Notes: generated by a model from the sequence alone, not told the origin. Shown: positions 50,576 through 60,287, counted from the first letter of the stretch. The stretch: 64,000 nucleotides of DNA from DTU018 sp029550685 (GCA_035412805.1 DAONVO010000003.1:1-64000); one strand, 5' to 3'. Program-made: numbers and translations.

Positions 50576-51472
50576 ATGATCAGAGCGGAAAATATATCGA
50601 AAAGATTCTCCTCCATCCAAGCTTTGGACCGGGTCAGCCTGCAGGTCAACCAGCAGGATATTTTCGGGCTGATCGGACCTGATGGTGCCGGTAAAACTAC
50701 CCTTATGCGCATTATCTGCGGTCTCATGTCTCAAGACGAAGGTCAAGTCAGACTTATGGATCAGGCTCCTGAACTGATTGACCGGCAGAACCTGGGCTAT
50801 ATGCCCCAGCGGTTCAGCTTGTATCCAGATTTAACTATCCAGGAAAACATAGAATTTTTTGGTTCTCTTTATAGCTTGCCCAAGCAGGTCATACGCAACC
50901 GTGCCAAGGAGATTTTGGAAATCACCGGTTTGTCACCTTTTACTAATCGCCTGGCCGGCAGCTTGTCGGGAGGCATGAAGCAGAAGCTGGCCCTCACCTG
51001 TGCCTTGATTACCCGTCCGGCTCTGCTGGTTTTGGATGAACCCACCTATGGAGTTGATCCTCAATCGCGCCAGGAATTCTGGCGTATACTCTACCAACTC
51101 AATCACCAGGGTATGACTATTATGGTTTCCACTCCTTATATGGATGAAGCGGAATTATGTACCCGGGTGGCTTTTATTAATCAGGGACATATCCTGGCCT
51201 GCGACACCCCGCAAAATTTGAAGAAACCTTTTAGCCAGCGGGTTCTGGAGGTGCGCACTCCCTGTCAGGATCCCCGCCTGTTTGACAACCTGGAGGAAGT
51301 CGAAGATGCCTCCTTTTTTGGTTATAAGTACCGGCTGGTAGTTAGCGATGGTCCCCAGGGGCAACAGGCAATACGGTCATACCTGGCTGCCCAGGGCCTG
51401 GATGGCATTATCGAGCCGGTTTCACCAGCAATGGAGGACCTTTTTGTTATTATGACCGGGAAGGATGATTGA
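50576..51472 (+). CDS. ABC transporter ATP-binding protein 1 (YbhF N-half-like)
   Basis: 298 residues. Walker A is GPDGAGKTTLMR, the signature is LSGGMKQKLAL and Walker B is LLVLDEPTYGVDP; the switch region follows. The Asn usual after GP is Asp here, a common variant in this subgroup. A C-terminal extension of about 80 residues is present. It starts 3 bp after the adaptor gene. With the next gene it equals the two halves of E. coli YbhF, which is one fused protein. Confidence 0.92.
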   Translation: MIRAENISKRFSSIQALDRVSLQVNQQDIFGLIGPDGAGKTTLMRIICGLMSQDEGQVRLMDQAPELIDRQNLGYMPQRFSLYPDLTIQENIEFFGSLYSLPKQVIRNRAKEILEITGLSPFTNRLAGSLSGGMKQKLALTCALITRPALLVLDEPTYGVDPQSRQEFWRILYQLNHQGMTIMVSTPYMDEAELCTRVAFINQGHILACDTPQNLKKPFSQRVLEVRTPCQDPRLFDNLEEVEDASFFGYKYRLVVSDGPQGQQAIRSYLAAQGLDGIIEPVSPAMEDLFVIMTGKDD

Positions 51473-51473
51473 T

Positions 51474-52394
51474 ATGGATTATGCGGTGATTACCCAGGAT
51501 CTCACCCGCTGCTTTGGAAATTTTACCGCCGTAGACCGCATCAATCTTGCTATTCCCACCGGACAGGTATGCGGTTTTTTGGGACCCAATGGCGCCGGTA
51601 AAACCACCGCCATGCGCATGCTGTGCGGCATACTGGAACCCACCAGCGGTTCAGGCGAGGTACTAGGATATGATATCGCTACCCAGAGCGAACTTATAAA
51701 ACAGCACATTGGCTATATGTCACAAAAATTCAGCCTGTACGAAGACCTCACTGTGTTGGAAAATCTGGATTTTTATGCGGGTCTGTACAATTTGTCCGGT
51801 TCTGCCAAACGCAGGCGGATTGAAGAGATGATCGAACTGGCCCAACTAAAGGAACGCAAAGACCAATTGGTTAGTACCCTTAGTCTGGGATTTAAGCAGC
51901 GCCTGGCTTTGGGTTGTGCTCTGGTGTCTCACCCGCAACTGGTATTTCTGGATGAACCTACCAGCGGGGTCAGCCCTGCCAGTCGACGGGCTTTCTTTAA
52001 CATCATCCAGGATCTGGCTGCCGGCGGTACTACTGTGATTGTTACCACCCATTTTATGGAAGAAGCTGAACGCTGCCACCAGATCGCCTTTTTCTCACGG
52101 GGAAAACTGCTGGCTTTAGCCTCCCCCGATGAGCTCAAAAAGACCACTTTGGAAGGAATACTGCTGGAATTGATCCTGCCTGATCCTTTAAGGGTTATCG
52201 ATGATCTGCTGAATTTGCCCTATGTGAAGAATTGCAGTGTGCATGGTTCCAGCCTGCATGTGCTGGTAGAAGAAGAATCCTGTATCCGGCAGCTGGCCGC
52301 CTATATTGGTGTGCAGCCCAAATTGATTACTCCTACTTTGGATGATGTATTTGTTGCTCTGGCCAAGCGACAGGAAAGCGAGGTACCTGTATGA
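51474..52394 (+). CDS. ABC transporter ATP-binding protein 2 (YbhF C-half-like)
   Basis: 306 residues. Walker A is GPNGAGKTTAMR, Walker B is LVFLDEPTSGVSP, and the signature reads LSLGFKQRLALG with Leu in place of the first Gly. The start at 51474 has GGAAGG nine bases upstream; the ATG at 51465 abuts the site. Its Asp-to-Ser change after the Walker B loop (GVSP instead of GVDP) is notable. It probably pairs with ATP-binding protein 1 as a heterodimer. Confidence 0.92.
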   Translation: MDYAVITQDLTRCFGNFTAVDRINLAIPTGQVCGFLGPNGAGKTTAMRMLCGILEPTSGSGEVLGYDIATQSELIKQHIGYMSQKFSLYEDLTVLENLDFYAGLYNLSGSAKRRRIEEMIELAQLKERKDQLVSTLSLGFKQRLALGCALVSHPQLVFLDEPTSGVSPASRRAFFNIIQDLAAGGTTVIVTTHFMEEAERCHQIAFFSRGKLLALASPDELKKTTLEGILLELILPDPLRVIDDLLNLPYVKNCSVHGSSLHVLVEEESCIRQLAAYIGVQPKLITPTLDDVFVALAKRQESEVPV

Positions 52395-53503
52395 ATCGCA
52401 TTGCTGCTGTTATACGCAAAGAATTTATCCAGATGCGCCGTGACCGCATGACCTTGGGTATTATTTTCCTGATACCCTTGGTACAGTTGGTGTTGTTTGG
52501 CTATGCCATTCAAACGGAAGTAAAGCATATTCCCACCGTAGTGTTTGATCAATCCCTTTCGGCAGAAAGCCGGGATTTAACGGAAGCCTTTTCCAGTTCC
52601 AATTACTTTGATATAGTGGCTTCAGTCGACAGCTATGAAGAAGCAAACCGTATGATTGACAGCGGTAAGGCTAAGGCAGGAATTATCTACCCGCCTGACT
52701 TCGCTACCAGGTTGCAGCGGGGGGAACCGGCTCAGGTGCAAGTTATAGTGGATGCCAGTGACAATATGGTATCCAATCAGGCCATAGCTATCGCCAACTC
52801 CATTGGTTTACTGAAATCGCAGCAGGTATTAATCGAAAAAGTGCCTTCGGCCAGCCTCCCCTACGATATCCGGGTTCGCCCCTGGTATAACCCGGACGGG
52901 ATCACGGCTTACTATATGGTTCCAGCTATTCTGGGTATAATCGTGACCATGACTATGGTTATCCTGACAGCTATCGCTATAGTACGGGAGCGGGAACGGG
53001 GCACCCTGGAACAGCTGATAGTTACTCCAATCAAGCCTTTTGAGCTAATGATTGGAAAAATAGTACCTTACATCACCCTGGGCTACCTGCAGATAACCGT
53101 AGCCCTCCTGGTGGGAGCTATTTTCTTTCAGGTACCTATTCGGGGCAGCCTACTGCAGCTCTACTTGCTGACCCTGTTTTTCATAACCGCATCATTAGGT
53201 CTGGGATTGATGATTTCCAATATAGCTCAAAATCAAATGCAGGCTTTTCAGATGGCCTTCTTTGTTATGCTGCCCAGCATACTGTTGTCTGGGTTTATGT
53301 TCCCGCGGGAAGCCATGCCCCAGATAATTTATTATATCAGCTGTCTTATCCCGATAACCTATTACCTGGATATTATCCGGGGAATTGTCTTAAAAGGGAT
53401 TGGTTTTCAGTACCTGTATGGCCAGGTTACAGCCTTACTCGTGTTCTCCGTGCTGTTTCTAGGGGTGAGTACGGCAAGATTCAAAAAGAAAGTTGTTTCC
53501 TAA
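52391..53503 (+). CDS. ABC-2 type permease (YbhS/YbhR-like)
   Basis: 370 residues. An N-terminal span (QMRRDRMTLGIIFLIPLVQLV start region) is followed by a large extracytoplasmic domain (about 50-170) and five more spans, with REREGTLEQL-like RERERGTLEQLIVTPIKP after span 2, the ABC-2 hallmark. The start overlaps the ATPase gene by 4 bp. Only one permease gene is present where E. coli has ybhS and ybhR, so it may act as a homodimer. Confidence 0.9.
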   Translation: MNRIAAVIRKEFIQMRRDRMTLGIIFLIPLVQLVLFGYAIQTEVKHIPTVVFDQSLSAESRDLTEAFSSSNYFDIVASVDSYEEANRMIDSGKAKAGIIYPPDFATRLQRGEPAQVQVIVDASDNMVSNQAIAIANSIGLLKSQQVLIEKVPSASLPYDIRVRPWYNPDGITAYYMVPAILGIIVTMTMVILTAIAIVRERERGTLEQLIVTPIKPFELMIGKIVPYITLGYLQITVALLVGAIFFQVPIRGSLLQLYLLTLFFITASLGLGLMISNIAQNQMQAFQMAFFVMLPSILLSGFMFPREAMPQIIYYISCLIPITYYLDIIRGIVLKGIGFQYLYGQVTALLVFSVLFLGVSTARFKKKVVS

Positions 53504-53518
53504 GGAAAGGAGTAGCAA

Positions 53519-54088
53519 ATGGGAATAAATCAGCGTATTATATCGGCGGTACGCCAGTTAACAACTGAAAGAGGCTTTAAAGGCTGGACCATGGATGAAC
53601 TGTCGGCCCAGGCTCACATCAGCAAACGCACTCTTTACCGTTACTATTCCAGTAAGGAAGAACTTATTGCGGCTGTGATTGATGACTTTCTCGCCAGCAT
53701 GAGCTCCAAGGCTGATGAATTAATAGCCTCTGGTTCTGCTCCCCAGCAAATAATCCGAACCCTTCTAGCCCATTTGCTGGATCAGGGTAAATTCATAATA
53801 TCCGCTCGAAGCTTGGAGGACTTACGCCTCATCTATCCCCATCTCTGGGATAAAATAGATGCTTTTCGCACCGAAAAAATACGTATCATTATCGATTACA
53901 TTATCAGAACTAATTCTAATTCACCAGTATCCGATATTGACCTGCGCATTTTTTCTGCAGTTGTGACTGCTTCTATTCAGGCCGTGGTTAATCCTGACTT
54001 TATTTTGGAAAATGGTCTCACCTTTGAAGAAGTCAGTGCCCAGCTGATCCGCTTTCTATTGGCTTCGCTAAACATAGCCTTGGACTAG
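53519..54088 (+). CDS. TetR/AcrR family transcriptional regulator
   Basis: 189 residues. The N-terminal helix-turn-helix (about 8-52: GFKGWTMDELSAQAHISKRT, LYRYYSSKEELIAAVI) is a classic TetR DNA-binding domain; the C-terminal part is a helical ligand domain of no clear subfamily. It is the last gene of the efflux operon, 15 bp after the permease, so it probably controls that operon through the inverted repeat at 49544-49571. Confidence 0.9.
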   Translation: MGINQRIISAVRQLTTERGFKGWTMDELSAQAHISKRTLYRYYSSKEELIAAVIDDFLASMSSKADELIASGSAPQQIIRTLLAHLLDQGKFIISARSLEDLRLIYPHLWDKIDAFRTEKIRIIIDYIIRTNSNSPVSDIDLRIFSAVVTASIQAVVNPDFILENGLTFEEVSAQLIRFLLASLNIALD

Positions 54089-54316
54089 CCGCTCTTTCCT
54101 GATTTGTCTCTTAAATTCAGATCATCCTTACTGCGCGTCAAAATTTGGGTAAAATCATTTGTTTTGCAGGCTTATACGAATTTTTCCCGAAAAAAGAGAG
54201 CAGGAGATCTATTATTTTTGTTTAATTAGTTAAAACATATCTGCTAGTATTTTCAAGGGGAGGGTGGTAGCTAAATCATTTATAATGTTATTTATAAACT
54301 GAGGAGGGCGATTGAA

Positions 54317-55303
54317 TTGATAAAACCTGTTAGACGTAGTATTGCTTTACTGGTAGTTATGGTTATGCTGGCTGCCCTGGTAATTGGCTGTAGTTCTTCT
54401 GGTTCAGACACCGGAGAACAGACCCCGAAAGCCCAGACCCAATACATAAATATCGCTACTGGCGGAACCGCCGGTACTTATTACCCTCTGGGCGGAGCTA
54501 TGGCAGAAATATTAAAGGACAGTATTCCTGGAGTGAATGCTACCGCCGAGGCCACCAATGCATCAGTGGCCAATGTGAACCTGCTTAACGGCGGCAGTGT
54601 ACAATTAGCCTTTATTCAGAATGATGTCAGTTATTATGCCGATAAAGGGGAAGAACTGTTTCAGGATAATCAGGTAACAGGTCTGCGGGCCCTGTGCACC
54701 CTTTATCCGGAAACTGTGCAGATGATTACCCTGAAAAGTTCAGGAATCAAGTCGGTGGCTGACATGAAGGGCAAGCGTATCGCGGTGGGTGCAGCCGGCA
54801 GCGGTGTAGAAGCAAATGCCCGCCAGATCCTGCTGGCCAATGGTATTACTTACGACGATATACAGGTACAATACCTGTCCTTTGCCGAAGCTGCCAATGG
54901 CTTGAAGGACGGTAACATTGATGCCGGCTTCATAACGGCCGGATTCCCCACGGCAGCTATCCAGGATATTGCCGCTCAGCACGATGTGGTGCTGATTCCG
55001 GTAGATGATGCCACAGCTGACAAGCTGATGGCCCAGTACCCGTTCTATACTAAAATCACCATTCCCGCAGGTACCTATCCAAAGCAGGAAGCTGATGTAC
55101 AGTCATTGGCAGTCAAAGCCATGCTGGTGACCACTGAGGACATGGACGAGCAATTAGCCTATGATATTGTCAAGGCGATCTATTCCAACCTGGATAAGTT
55201 AAAGGCTGCTCACTCCGTGGGCGAACTTATAAACAAGGAAACAGCTAAAGAAGGTATTTCTATTCCCATGCATCCGGGAGCAGAAAAGTACTTCGATGAA
55301 TAG
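54317..55303 (+). CDS. TAXI-family TRAP transporter solute-binding lipoprotein
   Basis: 328 residues. A lipoprotein signal with lipobox VIGC (Cys about 25) and a Ser-rich linker precede the TAXI domain: INIATGGTAGTYYPLGGAMA, VNLLNGGSVQLAFIQNDV and DMKGKRIAVGAAGSGVEANA. TAXI proteins feed TRAP permeases with dicarboxylates, amino acids or similar acids. The start is TTG behind GAGGAGG. It opens a three-gene TRAP operon. Confidence 0.92.
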   Translation: MIKPVRRSIALLVVMVMLAALVIGCSSSGSDTGEQTPKAQTQYINIATGGTAGTYYPLGGAMAEILKDSIPGVNATAEATNASVANVNLLNGGSVQLAFIQNDVSYYADKGEELFQDNQVTGLRALCTLYPETVQMITLKSSGIKSVADMKGKRIAVGAAGSGVEANARQILLANGITYDDIQVQYLSFAEAANGLKDGNIDAGFITAGFPTAAIQDIAAQHDVVLIPVDDATADKLMAQYPFYTKITIPAGTYPKQEADVQSLAVKAMLVTTEDMDEQLAYDIVKAIYSNLDKLKAAHSVGELINKETAKEGISIPMHPGAEKYFDE

Positions 55304-55316
55304 GGATTAGGAAAAG

Positions 55317-55838
55317 GTGAAAAGCAAGGCTTGGATTAAAAGGCTATTAGCATTTTTATGTATAGTGCTGGCAGCCGGGTTAATATTACACCCGCTGCCA
55401 GTGCTGCAAGTTAAGGATAATAACCACCAGGCCTTGCTGATCCCTTTGGTAAAAGGAAAAAACTTTTCTTTGGAATATGTCCACTCTGTGCAAAAGTCCC
55501 CAGTCCGGGAACATTTTGTTGTAGTGGCAGGGAATCAAATACAACTTGTTTCTACCACCTACCAATCCCTGGGAGTAGGCCTGCCTTTCCTACCATCTGA
55601 AGGCCAATTGGTCAACAACCAGGGTACATTTGAACTAAGTGGCTTAAACCGGGTATTCCGGGAAATACGACTGGCGGTTATGCCCGTGTCCTACCAGGGC
55701 CTGGTATACAATAATCACCGTTATTTATTGAGCAATTACTTTTTGCCAGGCAGTCTGGTAGAGATCAGTATTCAGTCGTATTCCCCAGGATACCTGATCT
55801 GGCACAGAATCGCAGCTTTTAAGGGAGGATTATTGTGA
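55317..55838 (+). CDS. DUF1850 protein of the TAXI-TRAP operon
   Basis: 173 residues with one N-terminal hydrophobic anchor. FSLEYVHSVQKSPVREHF and STTYQSLGVGLPFLPSEG are marks of DUF1850, a family found beside TAXI-TRAP genes. Its role is unknown; export to the same side as the binding protein is likely. The start is GTG behind GGAAAAGG. It overlaps the permease gene by 4 bp. Confidence 0.85.
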   Translation: MKSKAWIKRLLAFLCIVLAAGLILHPLPVLQVKDNNHQALLIPLVKGKNFSLEYVHSVQKSPVREHFVVVAGNQIQLVSTTYQSLGVGLPFLPSEGQLVNNQGTFELSGLNRVFREIRLAVMPVSYQGLVYNNHRYLLSNYFLPGSLVEISIQSYSPGYLIWHRIAAFKGGLL

Positions 55839-57799
55839 ACAAACCAGACGTCACACCAGGAAATGAAGTAAATATAGATGAATTGCTGGCCCGCTATGAT
55901 CGAGAATCGGATTACCGCCGTTTCGGAGGCTTTGGTAAATGGGTGGTGGCCCTTATAGCCATCAGCTTTTCTCTGTTCCAGCTTTACACCGCAGCCTTTG
56001 GGGTACTGGATGCTCACCTGCAGCGGGCAGTTCACTTGGCTTTTGCCATGAGTCTAGTGTTCTTGCTATATCCCAGCCGAAAAAGTTGGTCCCGTGAACA
56101 CCTGCACTGGATAGATGCGATTTTGGCGGTAGTTGCCACGGCAATGCCCCTATACATCGTGATCTTCTACAAAGAACTGGTGTATCGCGCGGGAATGGCA
56201 ACCACCATCGATATGGTAATAGGAGCTCTGGGTATCCTGCTGGTTTTGGAAGCCGCTCGCCGTGTGGTAGGCTGGCCACTGGTAACTGTAGCTCTGATAT
56301 TTATCGCCTATGCCTTTGCCGGCCCTCATATCCCCGGCACCTTTGGTCACCGGGGCGTACAACTGGAATTACTGGTTGACCATCTCTTCTTCACCACGGA
56401 AGGTATTTTCGGCATACCTTTGGGGGTTTCGTCCACCTTTATCTTCCTGTTCATTCTTTTCGGTGCTTATCTGGATAAAACCGGACTGGGCAGGTTCTTC
56501 ATAGACCTGGCCAATGCCGTAGCGGGCTGGGCCAGCGGAGGCCCTGCCAAAGTAGCGGTGATCTCCAGTGGTTTGATGGGGACCGTCTCTGGAAGTTCAG
56601 TAGCTAATGTGGTAGGCACCGGAAGCTTTACCATTCCCATGATGAAGAAATTGGGCTACCGTCCGGAGTTTGCGGGTGCTGTAGAAGCGGCTGCTTCTAC
56701 CGGAGGTCAGCTTATGCCTCCCATTATGGGAGCAGCGGCCTTTTTAATGGCCGATTTTGTGGGTATACCTTATATAGAAATAGTTAAAGCGGCGGTAATT
56801 CCTGCTCTGCTATATTTTACAGGTGTCATGATCGGTGTTCACCTGGAAGCCAAAAAACATGGATTAAAGGGCATGTCCCGCGATGAATTGCCCAATGTAT
56901 GGCGTTTGTTATTGGACCGGGGTCATCTGGCCTTGCCCTTGATAGCCATTGTCTACCTTCTGGTAGCGGGCTACACTCCCATGCGAGCCGCCTTATGGGC
57001 CATTGGTCTTACCATTGTAGCTTCCATGCTGCGGAAGTCTACCCGTATTTCCTGGCGCACTATAATCAAGGGTTTGGAGGATGGAGCTCGTTCAGCTCTG
57101 GGGGTAATCGTTGCCTGTGCCACCGCCGGTATTATTATTGGCGTAGTAACCAAAACCGGCCTGGGATTAAAACTGGCTTCCTCCCTGGTAGATCTGGCAC
57201 ATGGCTATCTGCTTCCCACCCTATTCTTTACCATGATTACCTCGATTCTGTTGGGTATGGGGGTTCCTACAACTGCCAATTACGTTATCACCTCAACTAT
57301 TGCTGCTCCAGCTATCATACAGCTGGGAGTTCCTGTACTGGCGGCTCATATGTTTGTGTTCTATTTCGGAATTATTGCCGATATTACTCCTCCGGTAGCC
57401 CTGGCGGCCTTTGCTGGCTCCGGTATAGCCAGGAGTGATCCGCTCATTACGGGAGTGCAGGCTTCCAAATTGGCTATAGCCGCTTTCATCGTACCCTATA
57501 TCTTTGTAATGTCACCGGTTTTATTAATGGTGGATGTTACCCTGCCTAAGGTGCTGATGATAATATTGACGTCTACTCTAGGAATGTTGGGAATAGCAGC
57601 AGCGGTTTCCGGTTATTTGCTGACTTATGCCCACTGGCTGGAACGCATCCTGTTCTTTGTGGGAGGTTTGCTGATGATAGATCCCAATGTCACCTCCGAT
57701 GTTATTGGTTTTGCATTGCTGGCCATCACCTTTATTATTCATAAGGTAAGGGCTAACGTTGGGTCCAATAAAAGTAAATCCGGCCCCGTGTTAAATTAA
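55835..57799 (+). CDS. TRAP transporter fused small-plus-large permease
   Basis: 654 residues with about 16-18 membrane spans, corresponding to a DctQ-like four-span unit fused to a DctM-like unit (4TM/12TM fusion). GLMGTVSGSSVANVVGTGSF, AASTGGQLMPPIMGAAAFLM and GMGVPTTANYVITS are the large-subunit signatures. With the TAXI protein it forms an ion-coupled uptake system. The start overlaps DUF1850 by 4 bp, and a terminator follows. Confidence 0.93.
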   Translation: MNKPDVTPGNEVNIDELLARYDRESDYRRFGGFGKWVVALIAISFSLFQLYTAAFGVLDAHLQRAVHLAFAMSLVFLLYPSRKSWSREHLHWIDAILAVVATAMPLYIVIFYKELVYRAGMATTIDMVIGALGILLVLEAARRVVGWPLVTVALIFIAYAFAGPHIPGTFGHRGVQLELLVDHLFFTTEGIFGIPLGVSSTFIFLFILFGAYLDKTGLGRFFIDLANAVAGWASGGPAKVAVISSGLMGTVSGSSVANVVGTGSFTIPMMKKLGYRPEFAGAVEAAASTGGQLMPPIMGAAAFLMADFVGIPYIEIVKAAVIPALLYFTGVMIGVHLEAKKHGLKGMSRDELPNVWRLLLDRGHLALPLIAIVYLLVAGYTPMRAALWAIGLTIVASMLRKSTRISWRTIIKGLEDGARSALGVIVACATAGIIIGVVTKTGLGLKLASSLVDLAHGYLLPTLFFTMITSILLGMGVPTTANYVITSTIAAPAIIQLGVPVLAAHMFVFYFGIIADITPPVALAAFAGSGIARSDPLITGVQASKLAIAAFIVPYIFVMSPVLLMVDVTLPKVLMIILTSTLGMLGIAAAVSGYLLTYAHWLERILFFVGGLLMIDPNVTSDVIGFALLAITFIIHKVRANVGSNKSKSGPVLN

Positions 57800-57814
57800 A
57801 AAAGGCATCCTGCC

Positions 57815-57855
57815 AATGCCCCGGAACGTTCCTATGATCCGTTCTGGGGCATTTT
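57815..57855 (+). terminator. Rho-independent terminator of the TRAP operon
   Basis: AATGCCCCGGAACG pairs with CGTTCTGGGGCATT across a short loop, followed by TTTC, 16 bp after the permease stop. Confidence 0.85.
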
Positions 57856-57941
57856 CTATTGCCCATGAAGTTATAAAAAGCTTGTCAATGTCTTACACTG
57901 TGTTAAACAAGTAATTCTTTTAGCTAGAAGGGGGACAGCTC

Positions 57942-58763
57942 TTGGCCCTATGGCTTGAAGTAACCGTCCAATTATACCAGCGATTTAAGGAACATGACCT
58001 GACTGCGCTTGCAGCTCAGCTCACTTTTTACCTGGTGCTGGCCTTTTTCCCATTTCTAATCTTTTTAATCACCCTGCTCAGCTATTTTCCGGTAGCCAAT
58101 GACCTGCCTCTGGACCAGCTGGCCGGCATATTGCCCTGGGATGCTTATGTACAGGTGCGAAGTATTATTGAGGAAACCTTGCAGGCCCGTTCCCATACCC
58201 TGCTGTCCATTGGTATGATTATTACCATCTGGGCAGCTTCCACAGGTGTCAGTGCTCTTATTCACGGCATAAACCAGGCACATTGTGATAAAGAAAACCG
58301 CTCCTTCTGGAAGGTGCGGGGATTGTCACTGCTATTCACCCTGGCTTTGGCTTTAATTATTTTATTTGCTTTGGTTATGCTGGTCCTGGGCAGGATAATG
58401 GGCGAGTCTTTGTTTTCCTTACTGGGTGCAGATCATTACTTTACCCGTATCTGGAGATATCTACGCTACTTGATTCCCATGATCACTATGCTGCTGGTTT
58501 TCAACCTGCTCTACCGTTTCAGCCCCAACCTTAAACTGAATTCCCGGGAAGCTCTGCCCGGATCCATACTAGCCAGTTTGGGTTGGATCGCTACCTCCTC
58601 CGTGTTTGCTTGGTACGTGGAGCACTTTGCCGATTACACCCTCATCTATGGCAGTCTGGGCGGGATTGTAATACTGCTGATCTGGCTCTATCTAAGCAGT
58701 GTGGTGATACTGCTGGGAGGAGAATTGAATGCGGTATTGCGCCGCATTACACAACTCAACTAG
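57942..58763 (+). CDS. YihY/BrkB-family (UPF0761) inner membrane protein
   Basis: 273 residues with six predicted spans. TALAAQLTFYLVLAFFPFLIF, ASTGVSALIHGINQAH and the C-terminal YGSLGGIVILLIWLYLSSVVILLGGELNA are signatures of this family, once called RNase BN/virulence factor BrkB; its function is unsettled. The start is TTG behind a GGGGG site. Its end overlaps the convergent PAS-GGDEF gene by 8 bp. Confidence 0.9.
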   Translation: MALWLEVTVQLYQRFKEHDLTALAAQLTFYLVLAFFPFLIFLITLLSYFPVANDLPLDQLAGILPWDAYVQVRSIIEETLQARSHTLLSIGMIITIWAASTGVSALIHGINQAHCDKENRSFWKVRGLSLLFTLALALIILFALVMLVLGRIMGESLFSLLGADHYFTRIWRYLRYLIPMITMLLVFNLLYRFSPNLKLNSREALPGSILASLGWIATSSVFAWYVEHFADYTLIYGSLGGIVILLIWLYLSSVVILLGGELNAVLRRITQLN

Positions 58764-59694
58764 ATGGCTGGGTACCAAATAACACAATTTGGTTATCCCC
58801 CAGCTGCTTGGCAGCATACATGGCCTGATCAGCCTTGTTCAAGAGATCATCCAGAGTGGTACCATGGTCGGGATAAATACTTACGCCCAAGCTAAGGGCT
58901 ATCGGTATCAATTGTCCGTCTATAGAGAAGGGATCGTTAAAGCGATTTACTAGTCTCTCAGCAATAGCCAAAAACTCCTGACGATTACTGCCCTGCAAAA
59001 CTACAACAAACTCATCCCCGCCCACGCGGGCCAGCAAATCCCGGTCCCGTACGGCTTCTTTCAGTCGTGCGGCAATCATTCTTAGGAGTTTGTCACCCGC
59101 CTGGTGTCCCAGACTGTCGTTAACAGATTTAAATCTGTTCAGATCCATAAATAATACTGCCACCTTACTATCCGTTTGCTTAGCCTCTTGCAGTATGTAA
59201 TGTGAACTTATCTCCAGATAGGCTCGATTGGGAAGTCCGGTTAAACTATCATGATATGCCAAATGTTCAATCTTTTCTTCCATGTGTTTATGATCAGTAA
59301 TATCTATTATTACCCCGGCTGACTGCGTAATCTTTCCCTCTTTATCCACAAGGGGAAATATCCGGCTCTGCATCCAGCGAATGCTTCCATCCTTGCCAAT
59401 AATCCGGAAGTCAGCCGTGGCGGGGATTCCCTTATTAGTCTGATGCAGAGCTGCTTCTATTAACTTGATGTCTTCGGGATGAGTAAACTTTCGCCAGGAA
59501 TTCTCGTCTTGATTAACAAGTTCAGTAGGGACACCGGTTACCCTCTGCAAACTGGAAGACAATTCAAACTCACCAGTCTTTACATCATAGGTCCAGGTAG
59601 CAATATCTACATTCTCTAAAATATTGTTAAGCTGAATTTGGCTTTTTTGAGCTTTTAGCCATAGATTACGGATGAAGCGGGTCATAGCCAGCAA
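58756..59694 (-). CDS. PAS-GGDEF part of a frameshifted diguanylate cyclase
   Basis: 312 residues from a TTG within the last membrane helix. A PAS domain (about 25-140, with DVKTGEFELSSSLQRVTGVP and IRWMQSRIFPLVDKEG) is followed by a GGDEF domain (about 150-310) whose active site ARVGGDEFVVVLQ is intact, so c-di-GMP synthesis is expected. In this frame the reading continues upstream without stop through FVYIILFNIFLTLILLAMTR, the last helix of the membrane part encoded by the next ORF. A one-base change in the T tract at 59780-59787 would fuse both into about 469 residues. Confidence 0.85.
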   Translation of the reverse strand: MLAMTRFIRNLWLKAQKSQIQLNNILENVDIATWTYDVKTGEFELSSSLQRVTGVPTELVNQDENSWRKFTHPEDIKLIEAALHQTNKGIPATADFRIIGKDGSIRWMQSRIFPLVDKEGKITQSAGVIIDITDHKHMEEKIEHLAYHDSLTGLPNRAYLEISSHYILQEAKQTDSKVAVLFMDLNRFKSVNDSLGHQAGDKLLRMIAARLKEAVRDRDLLARVGGDEFVVVLQGSNRQEFLAIAERLVNRFNDPFSIDGQLIPIALSLGVSIYPDHGTTLDDLLNKADQAMYAAKQLGDNQIVLFGTQPSS

Positions 59695-59723
59695 GATCAG
59701 AGTTAAGAATATATTAAACAGTA

Positions 59724-60164
59724 TTATGTAGACAAAATGTGAATAAGGTACCTGGGGGAAAATAATATCATGCTTGATGAAAAAAAAGCATAAAAGCTGA
59801 TCAGCAGAGAAAAAGTACCTGACAATACAATAATGATATAGGACTGGTATATAGCACTAAAAACTAATCCTAGCCACATAAACAGAAAATTTACTAACAG
59901 CGGGGATCCGGTAATAAGCAGAAAAAAATATAGATATATTAAGCAGATATATCCATACATGACAGGAATTGTGAAGACTTTCTTTGCCACAAAAGCTGTA
60001 AGAATTAAACCCAGAACCACTGCAAACATAATAGGATGAACTAACAGAGCAGCTAAGTCTTTCCCCATATGCAGTCCGGCTATTAGGGCTACTGCCAAAA
60101 ATCCCCAGGATAACTTGCAGACCAACAGGTTACGTTTATGAACCAAATATGTTGTCTGATCCAT
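59724..60164 (-). CDS. Membrane-sensor part of the frameshifted diguanylate cyclase
   Basis: A 146-residue fragment with four or five membrane helices that ends soon after a run of eight Ts. Its final residues (about 10 after the T run) are out of frame with the helix that continues into the PAS-GGDEF ORF. It is the N-terminal sensor of that protein, of a type not matching a named MASE domain that I recognise. Confidence 0.75.
   Translation of the reverse strand: MDQTTYLVHKRNLLVCKLSWGFLAVALIAGLHMGKDLAALLVHPIMFAVVLGLILTAFVAKKVFTIPVMYGYICLIYLYFFLLITGSPLLVNFLFMWLGLVFSAIYQSYIIIVLSGTFSLLISFYAFFSSSMILFSPRYLIHILST
59780..59787 (-). other. Eight-T homopolymer at the frameshift
   Basis: A plus-strand A8 run. 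One extra base (nine) joins the membrane part to the PAS-GGDEF frame as ...SFYAFFFIKHDIIFP.... It may be a sequencing indel, a true mutation or a slippage switch. Confidence 0.8.
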
Positions 60165-60287
60165 TGCTTCTCACCCCAAAGCCTGAATACAATTCTATTA
60201 TCACTTAATTGGAAATAATTAAAAAGTTCCTATTCATAATTGTACAAGAGGAAAAATGAGGTGCATTAAGAGATTATCTCCATATCA

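Noticed and set aside
56899..57438. 179-residue open frame inside the TRAP permease gene
   Set aside because: It is a shadow frame of a strongly supported membrane protein and has low-complexity composition.
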